Notes under the pieces: model-generated | What the model saw: only the letters and a program-made list of their open reading frames with translations | The model's database searches: none | Told to the model about the DNA's origin: nothing | Assembly: GCA_001557505.1 (NCBI GenBank) | Contig: LSAX01000009.1 | Span: forward strand, 992,001 to 1,056,000 | Length of the DNA stretch: 64,000 nucleotides | Direction of reading: 5' to 3' | Origin: Reticulascus tulasneorum | Taxonomy: Eukaryota; Ascomycota; Sordariomycetes; Glomerellales; Reticulascaceae | Part shown: one piece after another, positions 17,761-30,213 of the stretch | Layout of the letters: each line of letters starts with the position of its first letter | Numbering within the stretch: the first letter of the stretch is position 1 | Position numbers and translations under genes: made by a program

Positions 17761-20367
17761 GGGGATCCACGCTAAGGCGTGCATGAGACTGTCACGCGAG
17801 ATAGACTTTCTCGGGCGCGAGACCACACGACACGTGCATATGGCTTTTGCGAGACACACACCAGGCGGCACCCATCGGCATTCCAGATGTCCCTGGAATT
17901 TGTTGAGCTAACATCACACAACACATCAAAGCGAGGAAGCAATCCCCTGCGGCCCTGCGGGGGCCGTGAAACCCTACACCGCGACGGGTGGATTCCACAA
18001 CGCAATTCGACGCCCAATCTGGATTATCGACAGAAGCCGACGGACCTTCTCGAAGGCGGTGGGCACTCGGGAATTACCGCGGAGAAAGGAAATACGGGTT
18101 TCGCTCCCAGGATTTGCCCTGCCGACCACTCCTCCAATGAACTCGTCATGGTGCCCGTGCGAACGGGGCTAAAACCCATTGGAAATGCAAACAGAGTCGT
18201 GGCACTACTTTGGACTAAGGTACGGGGACCAGCAGGCGCCGCCCCACTGCCAGATTTTAAGTGCCTGCCTTATCCGATATCGCGGGATTCCCGTCGGGTC
18301 AGCATCATGGTCCTATTTCGTCATTAGATGGGTTCATTTTATCCTCTTTTTTTTCGCCTCCCCCTGTATCAAGGGTCCTGCTGCCTCAACATCCCGAAAC
18401 GGATCTCTTCCACACAACCGGCCGATCGACCCGATTTCGGGTATTACTGTTACGTACCTTACCGTTTGGTAATACGAAGCCTAGCCGTGGACTTTTGGGA
18501 ATGCAAGGGACAGGCAATGTGGAAAACTCGGAGGCAAGACACACACCTACTACTTTCGTCAACCGGTTAGATGAAAAGGATTTGCGTCTCTGGACAAGGG
18601 AGAGAAATTTTCATCGAAGCGACTTGAGAGGATACGAGGGTTGCGATGACGAAGGAGAGGGAGGATACGTTCCGCTCCAAGTTGCCCTCCCTTGGCCGCG
18701 AAGGAAACATTTGTTGGAGCAGCAAGAGTGTGGGTCGGCTCCCAGTCGATCCCCCGAACAGCCATTCGAAAAACAAGCAGAATCGTGGACGCGGGAGACA
18801 CATTTGGAGATGGTCAGCATGGGGATTGCATCTGCATCTGCCTTCTGACTTGGCATTTTGGCTCCCACCACGGCAATCGAGTTTCTGCCATTTAGTGCAC
18901 ATTTACATTTAATTTGCCCGCAAAGGGCCACACCTATTTGCACCGGCATATGCATAGCGACGGATTTGGAACAAAGGGGTATTCAACATTTACAGCGATA
19001 GGAACCTTTTTTCTTTTTACCGACTCTGCGCTTTTTATTTTTGGAGTGGGAGTATTGGGCTTTCATCCAAAGGGATTTTGTGCTTCAGCCAGGCCACCCT
19101 AGATTTCTCAGCATTCGCACAACTTGGCCGGCCGAACTGAGGGGTTTTTGGTCACATTTTTCCCTCCCCACGCTCGCCGCCCACGCTGGTGTCAGCGCCG
19201 GCCTTTGAGTTTGCGACAACAGCGTGGGATTTTTGCGACTGACTCGTGGGGAATTTTCTACACCGGTCGACTTTGATTTCCCTTTCTTATCTTGGAATTG
19301 CGGTGAGCAAGGGCATTACGGGGAGTTATTATCGACCGACAACTGTCGACATCCCGAGACGGGAATGCGGAGGGATTCAATGCCCTTCACATCATGGTTC
19401 GAGAATGGCACTGCATCTTTTTTATTTTCATTATTTTTCCAATCATCAAGAGGAGGATTCACATCCACATGGTCACTAAAGGCATCGGCGCAATATGGTT
19501 ACTTGGGAGTCCGAGCCGATGAGAGTTTTGACATTCAATCGCTGAATTTTATTCCTGCGTTTTGTGGTGGCACTGCGTTTTGGATGAATTGCGGTCGCGT
19601 GGGGTGTGGGTTGTTATTTGCGGCACGTAGTGCAAGCAAGTCTCGGGGAGCGTCGGAGGGCACCGATGGATCCGGGATGCAGGGCTGCCCAACGAGTAAT
19701 CTCTTGGACGTCACGCGAGGTTTAGACAGACGCATCGCGCGGGAAGCTGACGAGGACGATCTTGGGATGAAAGACTGGAATGATGATACCTTTGGTTTTA
19801 TGCATAGATGGGGGGGATGAGGGCATTGGCATTCATGTATGTATGAGTATGCCAGTTATTGACTATACCACATTATTTTTTACTATTATTCTCGGTGTGC
19901 ACACCGAAACCCCCATGTTCGCCGAGATGCAGGGACCAGACCGATCACATCGGCAGCCCGCTGTCTTGCAGTTCGCGTGTCTTTAGCCTCACACCGGGGC
20001 CACGGCGCCCTGGACCCTTAACCAGATCCTTGGGACGTGATCTCTCCGGGTGTGTGCATTTGGGTAAGGCTGTGGAACCGTGGGAAGAGAGAGACAGAGG
20101 TATGGCATTTTGCAGGGCGGGGATGGCGTAATCGATGAGGGCATCGCGTACCTGGATTAGCCTTCCTGCCGCCGGGTCTGATCCAGCTGGCTGGGAGGCG
20201 TTTGCGTCACCTCGCGGATATCCGGGGAATGGGTAACCTTAGTAAATAAGCTCTCGCCCGTGCGATTTGGCTTTTAAAATTTAAACAAAGGCGAAGGACA
20301 CACGCCGATCCTCCCGCCAATGCTAGGCGACGATGGATTCTTCTCGGGAGTTTTTGTGCAAGCACCT
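17761..20367. other. 2.6-kb region without a supportable gene
   Basis: Lies between the low-complexity protein and the 3' end of the Zn2Cys6 regulator. Frames of about 195 codons (18261-18848 and 19224-19820, + strand) begin with GTG and have no family motif or codon pattern I can trust. T-rich stretches such as ttttttttcgcc (near 18346) and tttttctttttacc (near 19007) are probably UTR or terminator sequence. Confidence 0.45.
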
Positions 20368-22343
20368 TCAGCCTCTGATGATTTCGGAGATCAGGTCCTG
20401 GAGATCGTCGGCTGCGTTGGGAAAGGCGAGCATGTGCCTCTGCGCCTCTGTGCCCGCGGCCCAGATGCTCGTTAAGCTGGCGTAGCTGCTGAAGCCGACC
20501 ACCTCGGCCGGCATGCGCGCGTCGATAACCGCGTCGGCGCCGCCGCTCTCCATCAGCTCGATGACCTGCGCGCTCGTGCGCTCGAACTCCTCGCCGAGGA
20601 TCTTGCCCTCCTCCCAGCGCTCGCTCAGCGTCCGGAGGATGAAGGTGACGTCCTTGACGGCCATCCACAAGTCGACGGCGCGGATGTCGCAGGGGCGGAG
20701 GCGCCAGTAGCTGTAGAGGATGGCGAGGCCGGTCCAGTAGACCTTCTCCGAGGCGATCTGCACGTAGAAGATGGAGTTGGACTCGACGAGCTGGCGGTAG
20801 ATGGACGCGAAACCGAGGGCCGAGGACCAGAGCTCGCGGAGCTCGGAGGGGGTGCGCCGCGGGAGCAGGCGGCTGGGGCGGAAGAGGAGCATCTTGCCCA
20901 TGAGGTGCTCGCTCTCGACCAGGGATTGGGAGTGCTGGGGCGAGTTGTTCGCGCGCCAGGAGGAGAGTTTGGAGAGCATGGCCGAGACGATCTCCTGCGG
21001 GTCTTCGCTGCCCGGCGCGCGGTTCAGGCGGTCGTAGATGAGGGATTGGAGCTGCAGGGCCCGGTAGCGCTGGAGGTAGCCCTCGACTTCGACTTCCGTG
21101 GCGGTGCACTCGATGCGGAACGAAGGCAACTGCGCGCCGATGACAGAGTCTGAGATTTCGGATGGCCGGCCGCAACCCAGGGACATGGAGCGGTCGAAGG
21201 AGTACATGCTCCACCACAGCCTGCGCCTCGTCTCGAGGAGGGACTGGCTGATGGAGTCAAGCGGTTGGGGGTCCTGGTGCAGGCCCAGGTCGATGCAGCT
21301 GCGCATGCCCACGCCTATCAAGTACCAGGCGTTCAGGATCGAGGGGTTCAACGTCGCAAACTGGACCAGGAAGAGCAGGGATTGCACGCCGACGATTGTG
21401 TTGGGCAGGATGGCCGACTCGCGGAACAGCAGCGCCGCCCGGAACAGGTGCTGCGCCTGGCTGGAGATGATGCTGTCCGTGCTGCGCGACAGGCTGGACG
21501 TCGAGATTGCGAGGACAAGGAGCACGGTGAAGAAGCTGTAGCCCTGGTTCAGGGCCGACGAGTTCGGATCCAGCCTGTTGGGGGAGAGTAGCGCGGTTGG
21601 GTCGCGCGGCGGTGATGGGTGGCCTACCGGCACGGAGAAACTTTGCGTCGAGTAGACGTGGTTGAACTGCGCCCAGAACCCCTGGATGGAGAAGAACGGA
21701 AGTCGCGGGTAGACGCTGGCGATGTAGTGCTGCGCCAGCTTCAACGCCGTGCTCTGCCTGGGCAGCAACTCGCGCGCCTCGTCGGGACTCCCGGCCGGCG
21801 CGGCATCGAGCGGGTTCTTGCTCGCTGCGGCCAGCACCACCGTCGAGAGGGATGGGCCCGGCGACGCGGACTGGTAGGACGAGGCCAGGATGGGCAGGGC
21901 GCCGATGTCCGAGATGAGGGCGTCGATCATGGACGGTTGGGCGGGTGACGCGGGGAGGTTGAAGTTGGGGGAGGCCGGGCGCTGGCTGATGAGGGAGGGG
22001 TCGGCGCGGTAGCGGGCCAGGTCGGACTTGAGGGCGGTGATCTTGTGCTGCAGATGAGTCGGGTAGTCGCGCGCGTGCAGGGTTGTGGAGAGGGAGCAGG
22101 ATTGGCGGTGGAACTTGATGCAGTTGTTGCAGGATGGGGCGAGGCCGTCGCACTGGGGGTCTGTCAGGATGTGCTTGGTCATTGCAGGAGGAGAAACAGA
22201 GTGGGGGATCATAAGGGGCAGAGAATCAAACTGTGTACCTTGATCTTGCGGGTCTTGCAGAATGAGCATGCTGAGAGGACTTGGGAGATTTTGAGGTCGA
22301 CGTTTCGCCGGGGATAATGGGATGATTGGGTAGAAGGCTCCAT
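20368..22343 (-). CDS. Zn2Cys6 fungal-specific transcription factor, two exons
   Basis: Exons (minus strand) 22343-22239 and 22152-20368; the 86-nt intron has a GTACAC donor and CCCCCAG acceptor. The spliced protein is 629 residues. The intron splits the zinc cluster: exon 1 ends CSFCKTRKIK, and exon 2 starts with the third cysteine, CDGLAPSCNNCIKFHRQSC. Ligands are C26, C29, C36, C43, C46 and C54 (CX2CX6CX6CX2CX7C). A short coiled-coil-like linker follows (LQHKITALKSDLARY). The central region (~residues 160-420) is a fungal-specific TF domain with a LFRAALLFRES segment and CIDLGLHQDP...RRRLWWSMYSFDRSMSLGCGRP. It faces an FAD oxidoreductase 870 bp away, so it is a candidate regulator of that gene. 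An unspliced frame beginning at 22269 would lose the first two cysteines and should not be used. Confidence 0.9.
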
Positions 22344-22954
22344 GACGCAGGCAACAGATGGCGGTATCTCCTCTTATTCGGGTGACTGATATGGATCTCT
22401 AGTCTCTAATTCGTACATGATCGCGAGGTATAGTTTGTCGTCATTCATGAGGTTGGTGACTGCTGTCTACACAGACTGGAAAGTCATGAGGCTGATGATT
22501 AAGAATGAGGTGCCCAGATAGCTGAGCTTTTGAGTTTGGCAGATGACTATGGTAGCCGCTGGTTAAGCTTACGTTCAACTATCTTGACCACGGTAAAGCT
22601 GCTCACCGACCTGATACCTGGTGTAAGGCAAGCTGGTAGAGAGCATGCCTAACTCTGGTGGCTTGCGATGAAGTCAAGATGTGGGGCCACCCCGCGTTGA
22701 TGACAACCTCGGCGAACACGGAGCATTCTTCGAGCAGCTCCAAAGCTCCCATGTCGTGGAAATAGAAACTCCAATCCCATCCCCTGCCTCCTCTGTCGTT
22801 TTCCAGCATTTAAACATTGCCATGTGACTATCGAATGCGCTACTGTGCGTGGGCTACCGGGTTCCTCGCTTGGTGTGGTCTGATGTTGACGTTGGGGTAG
22901 ACGGGACCCCCATCTCGGTGCATCTTCCGCCATGTGGAGTTGCTTGAGGCTCAT

Positions 22955-22967
22955 CGGCGGTTCCGCC
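22955..22967 (+). promoter_or_regulatory. Candidate Zn2Cys6 operator, cggcggttccgcc
   Basis: Inverted GGCGG-TT-CCGCC, 246 bp upstream of the FAD oxidoreductase ATG. The identical 13-mer occurs in reverse orientation at 40518-40530 in another divergent promoter. CGG-containing inverted repeats are the usual target of Zn2Cys6 dimers; the assignment to a particular factor is inference. Confidence 0.45.
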
Positions 22968-23077
22968 TCTCGACTACACTGAATGCAGTGGCCATCGTAG
23001 CTCGCGGCTGTAGCTTGCGAGATGCTCAGTCGGCTTTCGGTCCTCCCACCAATGTGGACCGGCACGATCAAGCTGCT

Positions 23078-23094
23078 CGGTGGCGAGTTGACCG
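23078..23094 (+). promoter_or_regulatory. Candidate CGG-N11-CCG element
   Basis: CGG at 23078-23080 and CCG at 23092-23094 are separated by 11 bases, the half-site spacing recognised by Gal4-like dimers. It lies about 120 bp upstream of the FAD oxidoreductase start. Short motifs like this arise by chance. Confidence 0.3.
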
Positions 23095-23212
23095 TCTCCG
23101 GCAGGCTATATGTTTCCTGCCGGGATCTCCCCAAGTTGAGGTCGCCTTCTCCCTTCACCCTTCCTAGACCCGTCTTAGCCTTTTGGGAAATCATCACATC
23201 TTGTCCCTCATC

Positions 23213-25621
23213 ATGGCTCCTGCGAGGATAGTCCACGACCCGGTCCTCCATCGCGAGGCGGCAGCACAGTCGCGGGACTTCCAGGTCCGAAACATACAGG
23301 CGGACCTCTGCGTCTGCGGAGGCGGCTTCTCGGGCACCATCGCCGCGATCATGGCCGCTCGCAACGGCGTCTCCGTCGTCCTCGTCCAGGACAGGCCGGT
23401 GCTCGGCGGGAATGCCTCCAGCGAGGTTAGGCTCTGGATCCTCGGTGCCACTTCGCACATGTTCAACAACAACCGGTATGCGCGAGAGGGCGGGCTTGTC
23501 GATGAGATCCTGATTGAGAATCTGCATCGGAACCCGGAGGGTAATCCCTTGATTCTGGATACCATCATGCTGGAGAAGGTCAAGGAGGAGCCGAATATTC
23601 AGCTATTCTTGAACACGGCCCTCACGGGTTGCGAAAAGGATGGAGATCGGATCGGCAAGATCAGAGCTTTCTCGTCCCAGACTTCCCTGGTCTTCAACAT
23701 CGAAGCTCAGCAGTTCATTGACTGCACTGGTGATGGCACACTCTCCTTCCTGGCCGGGGCCCCGTTCCGTATTGGCGCAGAGCAGCGCGACGAATTCGGC
23801 GAGCTCTTTGCTCCTTCGTCCGAGTACGGACATCTTCTCGGCCACTCCATCTACTTCTACTCCAAAGATGTCGGCAAGCCGGTCAAGTTCGTGGCGCCGT
23901 CATACGCGCTCAAAGACGTGGAGAACGAGATCCCGAGGTTCCGCAGCTTCAACACCAAGGAGATGGGCTGCAACCTGTGGTGGATCGAGTACGGAGGGCG
24001 CTTGGACACGATACATGACACTGAGAAGATCAAGTGGGAGCTCTGGCGGGTCGTGTATGGCGTTTGGGACTACTTCAAGAACTCGGGCAGGTTTCCCGAG
24101 GCGGAGAACTTGACTCTGGAATGGGTCGGCACTATCCCGGGCAAGAGGGAGAGTAGGCGCTTTGGTCAGTTGCTAGAGGTTCGACCTATTGGCTTTTGCT
24201 GACATGGCTTCTAGTCGGTCCCACTATCATGAAGCAGCAGGATATCATCGAGCAGCGCTTTCACAGTGATGCCGTGTCCGTGGGTGGATGGTCGATCGAT
24301 CTCCATCCCGCCGATGGCGTCTTCTCTGAAGTCGACGGGTGTACACAATGGCATTCCAAGGGTACGTCCCACCCTCCTGTGCGATATCTACACGTTCCAT
24401 CTAACTGTCAACTCAGGCGTATATCAAATCCCGTTCTCGAGCATGGTCTGCTCCGAAACACCAAACCTCCTGTACGGCGGCCGCACAATCTCAGCAACGC
24501 ACGTCGCCTTCGGTTCAACGAGAGTGATGGCCACATGCGGCGCAAACTCCAATGCGCTCGGTATGGCCGCCGCTCTGTGCAAGAAGCTCGCCGTCGACCC
24601 GGTCCAGTTGTTGACGAAGGATAACATGAAGATGCTACAGATGGAGCTCATGCGCTTTGGGCAGTTCATACCCGGATATAAGTTGCAGGACCCCCAGGAC
24701 CTGGTGCAACAAGCAAAGATCGTAGACTCGTCTGAGTTTGCGCTGTCGCATCTGCTGGCGAATGGCCCCCCTAAGGTGCTTGTAAGAAGCTTGGCACAGA
24801 TGCTTCCTCTGCTGGATGCGCCTGTTCCCAAGTTCTCAATTACGGTGCAGGCGGTTGAGGACACCATTCTCACTGTCCAACTGCGAGGATCAGAGAAGGC
24901 GTACAATTATACCCCGGAAGTCATCTTGGCTGAGACCAAGTTCGATCTCAAACCGGGATCCAATGACCTATTGATCGACTTTGCCATCTCCAACCCGCAA
25001 ACTCAGTATGTCTTCCTCTGCTTTATGCAGAACGACAACGTCGCCATCAATACCACCCTGACGCGAGTCTCTGCACTCATGACCGTCGAGCACGAATGCA
25101 CACAGAGTCCACCAGACGGTGTCGGCGTTGATACCTTCGAGCGTTGGACGCCCGTCCGCCGACCCATGGGCCACAACCTAGCTCTCACGATCGACCCGCC
25201 TCTGAAGGCATGGTCAGCAGCCAATATCCGCAACGGCGTGCCGCGACCGACTAAGCGGACAAACTGCTGGGTTCCGCTCTCTGGCGAAAGGAAGTTGCTT
25301 ACGTTTTCGTGGGATGCGCCGATCAAGTTGAGCAGGGTAGTTGTTCACTTCGATACGGATTACGACCATGCTTTGGAATCCGTGCTTCGCGGCCATCCTG
25401 AGCGAGACATCCCCTTTTGCGTGAAGCAGTGGAGGGTTCTGGATCTCTCTACTGAGGGGGTTGAGAGCGAATTGTTTGTCGAAACCGATAACCATGTCTC
25501 GAGGAGAGAGGTCCAGGTCGAGCCTAGTGTGGCTGTGACCAAGCTTGGTGTAGAGATTCTGGAGATCAACGGGGACCAGAATGTGCTAGGTGGCATCTTC
25601 GAGGTTCGGGTATATGAATAG
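23213..25621 (+). CDS. FAD-dependent oxidoreductase (FAD_oxidored family), three exons
   Basis: Exons 23213-24164, 24215-24361 and 24417-25621 (introns of 50 and 55 nt, the second with a CTAAC branch point); 767 residues. The N-terminus has the dinucleotide-binding fold: ADLCVCGGGFSGTIAAIMAA (Gly-rich loop near residue 35), then VVLVQDRPVLGGNASSEVRL and, further on, FIDCTGDGTLSFLAGAPFR. Across intron 1 the sequence reads ESRRFVGPTIMKQQD, and exon 3 contains GGRTISATHVAFGSTRVMATCG, the usual C-terminal FAD contact region. The last ~330 residues are beta-rich and end with a discoidin-like stretch (LSRVVVHFDTD...). Related proteins are found next to glycoside- and polyol-use genes in fungi and bacteria; the substrate is unknown here. 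Divergent from a Zn2Cys6 regulator, so probably co-regulated. Start: first ATG in frame; the frame extends upstream only from a TTG. Confidence 0.88.
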
Positions 25622-26435
25622 ATGCTCATGTCGCTATGATGATATTGCGAGGGTATCTACCAGTTGGCCTAGCGTTGATAATTATTTCAGATTTACCTCT
25701 AACATGTAACCGAGTGGATTTCACAACCCAGCTAAGCCCACGGCACATCATGTAACTGTCCAAGAAGAATACTACTAGAAAGAGAAAATGGCAAGTTAAA
25801 GTCAGGCTAACATCGCACTTCCGAACTGGCCAGTGAGTACGTGGACGCGTTCTTCGCTGCCACTTTGTAGAACTCATATTCGTGAAGCTGGCGCACATTG
25901 CCGCCCAAACCAACGCAAGAGAAATGCCGCAGGACTTCATAACTACTTTGGTATAAGACAACTTGTCGGATCGGTTGGATATTGTTTGGTTGACTTAAGA
26001 GAGCTTGATATTGAGGTCAGAGCTTGGTCTGGTCTACCTGTGGTTGAACCAGATTTCTTTTCAGTCGTCTCAACCATGGACCTCAAGGACGGGAAACCGA
26101 GAGTGTTTCCATTCATGCCAACTATTAATTTTCGGACGATAACACGGAAGATCTGCAGCTCAAATCCTGGTGAACGTGACTTGAGATGGGTGTCATTTCC
26201 ATTTTATGTCTTTTATGAACGATATTACGAGTTGTATGTCCTCAATCTTGAATCGGCGGACATATATCTTGTTGGTGTCTAGTGGTTGAGATAACGAGGG
26301 GCGCTTATCGATAAGAACCAGCCAATCCAGGTAGTGGCGGGGAAGCTCCCATTCAAACCTCAAAGCCTCCTCCACCTTCTCACCCCGCCACATCATCCTT
26401 CAACGCCAACAACTCCTCTGGCAAACACCGCCAAA
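25622..26435. other. Intergenic region between FAD oxidoreductase and CSN5
   Basis: A frame at 25833-26282 (+) starts with GTG and matches nothing I know. I treat the stretch as 3' UTR plus the CSN5 promoter. Confidence 0.5.
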
Positions 26436-27534
26436 ATGGAGACAGCGCTGAAGTCGTGGGGTAAGCATCCTCTACACCATCTCCTGTCCTCTCAGCGCTT
26501 CTATCCCTGTCCAGCAGAATGCTAACTCGGCCCGTCTAGAGCTCGACAACAATGTGAAGGTCGTCGACCCCAAACGCGACGCCCTCTACAACTATGACCC
26601 CGAAGCCCAGAAAGAGGTCACCTCCGCCCGTGCCTGGACCCGAGATGCGAATCACTTCAAGCATGTGCGAATCAGCGCAGTGGCGCTTATAAAGATGGTT
26701 ATGCACGCGCGCTCCGGCGGTAGTATCGAGGTGATGGGTCTGATGCAGGGCTACATTAACGGTGACACCTTCATCGTCACCGATGCCTTCCGCCTGCCGG
26801 TCGAGGGCACCGAGACTCGAGTGAACGCCCAGGGCGAGGCGGACGAATACCTAGTCGAATACCTGGCCTCGTGCCGAGCGCAGGGTCGGCAAGAGAATGT
26901 GGTGGGGTGGTATCATTCACATCCTGGATACGGATGCTGGTTATCGGGAATCGATGTCGGCACACAAGCACTGCAGCAGCAATATAACGAGCCCTTCCTT
27001 GCAGTGGTGATTGACCCCGATCGAACGATCAATGCAGGCAAGGTGGAGATTGGCGCATTCAGAACCTACCCGGAAAACCACAAGTCAGAGAAGGACGGAG
27101 CGGTCACTGCCGACGGTTGGCAGGCCGTGCCACTCGCCAAAGCCGCAGAGTTTGGCGCTCACGCGAGCAAGTACTACAGTCTCGAGATCTCGCACTTCAA
27201 GAGCACGCTCGACACACATCTTCTGGAGTTGTTGTGGCACAAGTATTGGGTGCAGACCCTGAGCCAGAGCCCTCTGTTCACGAATCGCGACTACGGCAAC
27301 AAGCAGATGCTGGACCTCGCGTCCAAGATCAAGGAGGCCACGGGGCATGTGGGACGCCAGGGACGGAACGGAGCTGGCGTCGGCTCGTTCTCGGGTTCGG
27401 CGAAGCGGGTTGACGCGGTGGTAGAGAAGGTGGTGAAGGATAGCAATATGGTGGCAACGAAGGAGCGGACGGGGCTGATGGCTGGGGAGGTCAAGGCCAA
27501 GATCTTCAATGGCTTGAGCACGAATGCATCTTGA
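26436..27534 (+). CDS. CSN5: COP9 signalosome subunit 5, JAMM deneddylase
   Basis: Exons 26436-26460 and 26540-27534; the 79-nt intron has a GTAAGC donor, a GCTAAC branch point and acceptor TCTAG. The tiny first exon encodes METALKSW. The spliced protein is 339 residues, the normal CSN5/RRI1 size. The MPN+/JAMM metalloprotease signature is complete: E72 in EVMGLMQG, then H134, H136, S144 and D147 in HSHPGYGCWLSGID. The enzyme removes NEDD8 from cullins as the catalytic subunit of the COP9 signalosome and in filamentous fungi affects development and secondary metabolism (family knowledge). The C-terminal part includes the HKYWVQTLSQSPLF segment shared by CSN5 proteins. A start at the in-frame GTG at 26554 would drop the first exon. 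Confidence 0.96.
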
Positions 27535-30213
27535 TCGGGGGCTCACTGGGACGGGGCCATGCCGATATCGGTTAGCCAGCGTACTGACAGCATGGAATGG
27601 CGTTTGGGTCAAAATAGACCTGCAGAGGCTTTATTCAATGCAGACTTTGGTGTCATTTTCAGCGTCCACATCCAAACTCAAAATGTAGCTCGCTCAGCTG
27701 ATCGCCGATCGGGCTGGGCAGCCGGGAGGGCAGGGACTGGCGAGCGTGGAATTGACCCCCAGCTCGACCACAGGCTGTAAGCCAACTATGCATACAGATT
27801 ATTGAACATCCCATTCTCGTCGTCATGTTCGCTCAACTCCGGTCAGCCCATGGCCATCTCCAGGTAGACCCCTACCTTGGTGCCCCAGGCGAGGGGCACA
27901 TTCTGCCACAGGGTCTGTCGCGGTCTTGGCGTAACCGTCTCAGATGTGCATCTGTGCTTGGCTGGTGTGCTAAAGATGGGCATTTTCCCAAGATGGTCTC
28001 CAAGTTAGTATCAGCTGTCTGCTTACGGGCCATGGTCTCTTCTTCTTTCGTCCAGTCCGTATGGTGCGATTAAAATAGATAATGGCAGGTCTGGTTTCGC
28101 ATGTGATGATAATGCTGAGCATGGGGACAAGACCATGAATGACCCAAAAGACATCTACATCATATTCGCATCGTCCGTGCTTGTGCCCATCAATCGTCAT
28201 CAGCAGCGCCCTTAAGGCATACAAAGTTCCCCGATCATGACATCACATCATCAAGAATGGCCACCACGCCAGGCCCTCGAACCCGGCAAGATGGCATCAC
28301 CAACAGCCCATTGACTTTGGTGGCACGCGACGGGCGTAGTAGTACAAAAAAACCCCAGAGCTCTCCTGCACTGGGCGCAAGATGGCCATTGCACACAATT
28401 TCAAATCAAAATAATGGTAGCGTGGTGTGCGGCACGAACGACTGGGATGTCGAGTGGGAAAGGTTCGTTCCGAAAGCCACCGCACCATGGACCGCATTAT
28501 TCTAGAATGGCAACCTTTCGCTAGGCGATGGGAAAGACAAGACCCTGAAATTTCAAGAATTTCCCGATGTCCTGGAGCCGGCCCACATGACATGAGAATG
28601 CCACTGCCTGCCTGGCGACGAGGTGCCTTGGTTGTCAGCCTTGAAAGATCAGTCAACGAGGCTCAATGGTCATCTGGGAAGAGGATCGCAGGAGGCATCA
28701 GGCTGCCGCCGCTGTCTTTGCATCAGGGATGCGCTCTATCAGTTCACCTGCGAGGCACAGGCACAGGCTGGATCACCGCTCATCATCTATTCATTCTCCC
28801 CAGATCAACAGCACGCGCAAGTTCTCGCTCCATGGATCACCACTCGCATCGCATCAACCACTCTTCAAGGCCGCCGTCAAGCGAAGAACCCCAGCAGGCG
28901 TAGATGACCAACGCTTGAATAATGTTGCGCATCTTCCCAGATCCGTGCCAAGAGCGATCCGTCCAACGTCCTGTTTGAGGTCTGTCAGCGGGACGCATAG
29001 GCAGAATTGGTCGGGGTCGGCCCCTTCGTTTGCTCAATCGGGGGCCACACGATGATAATGCCATCGATAATGGCCCCTCTCTCGCTTCTCTGACCAACCC
29101 TTTTTGCCTCTGCCGTCTTCTTCGTCCCTTCGACACAAGCAGCCAATTGCCTATCATCCCAGTGCAGCGGCTGCTATGAAGGTTGCCCCGACTCAGGAAA
29201 CACGTCTCAGGTTTGGACGGAACGGGCCAGAACTGACAAGGGGTCTGTTCGCCGCAACGCATGAGCCATCTTGGGGTAGGTGCAGGCCGCCTCTTGTCCT
29301 GTGTGCTTAATTCGCATGATTAGCCATGACGCTCATCACGACCGTGAGCTGCGTGATCTTCTGTCTACAACGCGAAAACTTCGATCCTCTTGACATGCAG
29401 ATCCAAAGCGAGAAAGCGCAGGCCTGCCCACTTTGTCAATGGATAGCCACCCTTGAACAATTGGGGGTTTCCCCTTCTCTCTCAATTGTGACTGTAGTTG
29501 CAGTATTCATTATAGCGTTGGAGCAAGAGGAAAGCCGGCGTCCGTTGAAAGAGGGCTGCAAAGGAAGTCCGAGAACCCTCACCGAATTATCCGGCCCGCG
29601 AAGTCGCGACATCGCCGGACTCACCTCGAGCTGCAGGGGCGGTCTCCGTACGGAGTCTAGCGACTCAGGTGAGCGAACCCACAGAACCGCACGGCACTCT
29701 ACCTCCGACGAGATGGGATTGGGCACAAGCACCCGTTCTTTTGCCCTGTACACCATGTAACTCGGGTGGGAGGTCGTGCTCGAACACCCTCATGCAGAAA
29801 CCGAACAGGGGTCAACTTCGATGCACACGAGGCACCCCAGTCCCCAAGCTGGGCGAGAACAACCTTACATTTGAACCTTTAAGACCGCTTTCAGTCCTCA
29901 TCGTGCCCATCGCCAGCCGTACTTCTCCTACTGCACACCATCACGATGGATGGATGGGAACATTTGACACAGCGCCTAGTTTAGCCGTGAGGCATCTGCT
30001 ACTCCAACACGGAGATCTCGTCGTGCAAACGGGATCTTCATCGACGTTCGTGTCATTTCTTCGGACGACGTCCATCACTTTGCACCCATAGCTCCGTTTT
30101 ACCTCTATATCTTAAGATTTAATAGTCCCTGCTCCCCCCCCAGTGTCCATCCTTTTACATTCGTCTTTTCTTGCCATCTTCCCTCACTCAGATTTGGACA
30201 TCTTCTTGTCCCA
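27535..30213. other. 2.7-kb region without a supportable gene
   Basis: Short frames such as 28427-28903 and 29326-29760 (+) begin with ATG but have no recognisable domain, signal peptide or splice-linked extension. The sequence is not obviously repetitive. Probably UTRs, promoter sequence and possibly non-coding RNA. Confidence 0.45.

Larger units (their letters stand above)
22344..23212. promoter_or_regulatory. Divergent promoter between the Zn2Cys6 regulator and FAD oxidoreductase
   Basis: An 869-bp spacer driving two genes in opposite directions. It contains two Zn2Cys6-type candidate sites, listed separately (22955-22967 and 23078-23094). No further gene is seen. Confidence 0.6.

Noticed and set aside
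18261..18848. 195-codon plus-strand frame
   Set aside because: Starts with GTG, no motif, in a region of UTR-like sequence.
19224..19820. 198-codon plus-strand frame
   Set aside because: Starts with GTG, no family resemblance or splice-linked exons.
20207..21217. 336-codon minus-strand frame
   Set aside because: Overlaps the Zn2Cys6 gene in another frame; Arg/Pro/His-rich composition is typical of shadow frames in GC-rich coding DNA.
21257..22153. 298-codon minus-strand frame
   Set aside because: Same reason: alternative frame of the regulator's exon 2.
25833..26282. 149-codon plus-strand frame between FAD oxidoreductase and CSN5
   Set aside because: GTG start and no motif; the space is needed for UTR and promoter.
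29326..29760. 144-codon plus-strand frame with an ATG
   Set aside because: A hydrophobic stretch is present but no family, signal or neighbouring exon supports a gene.
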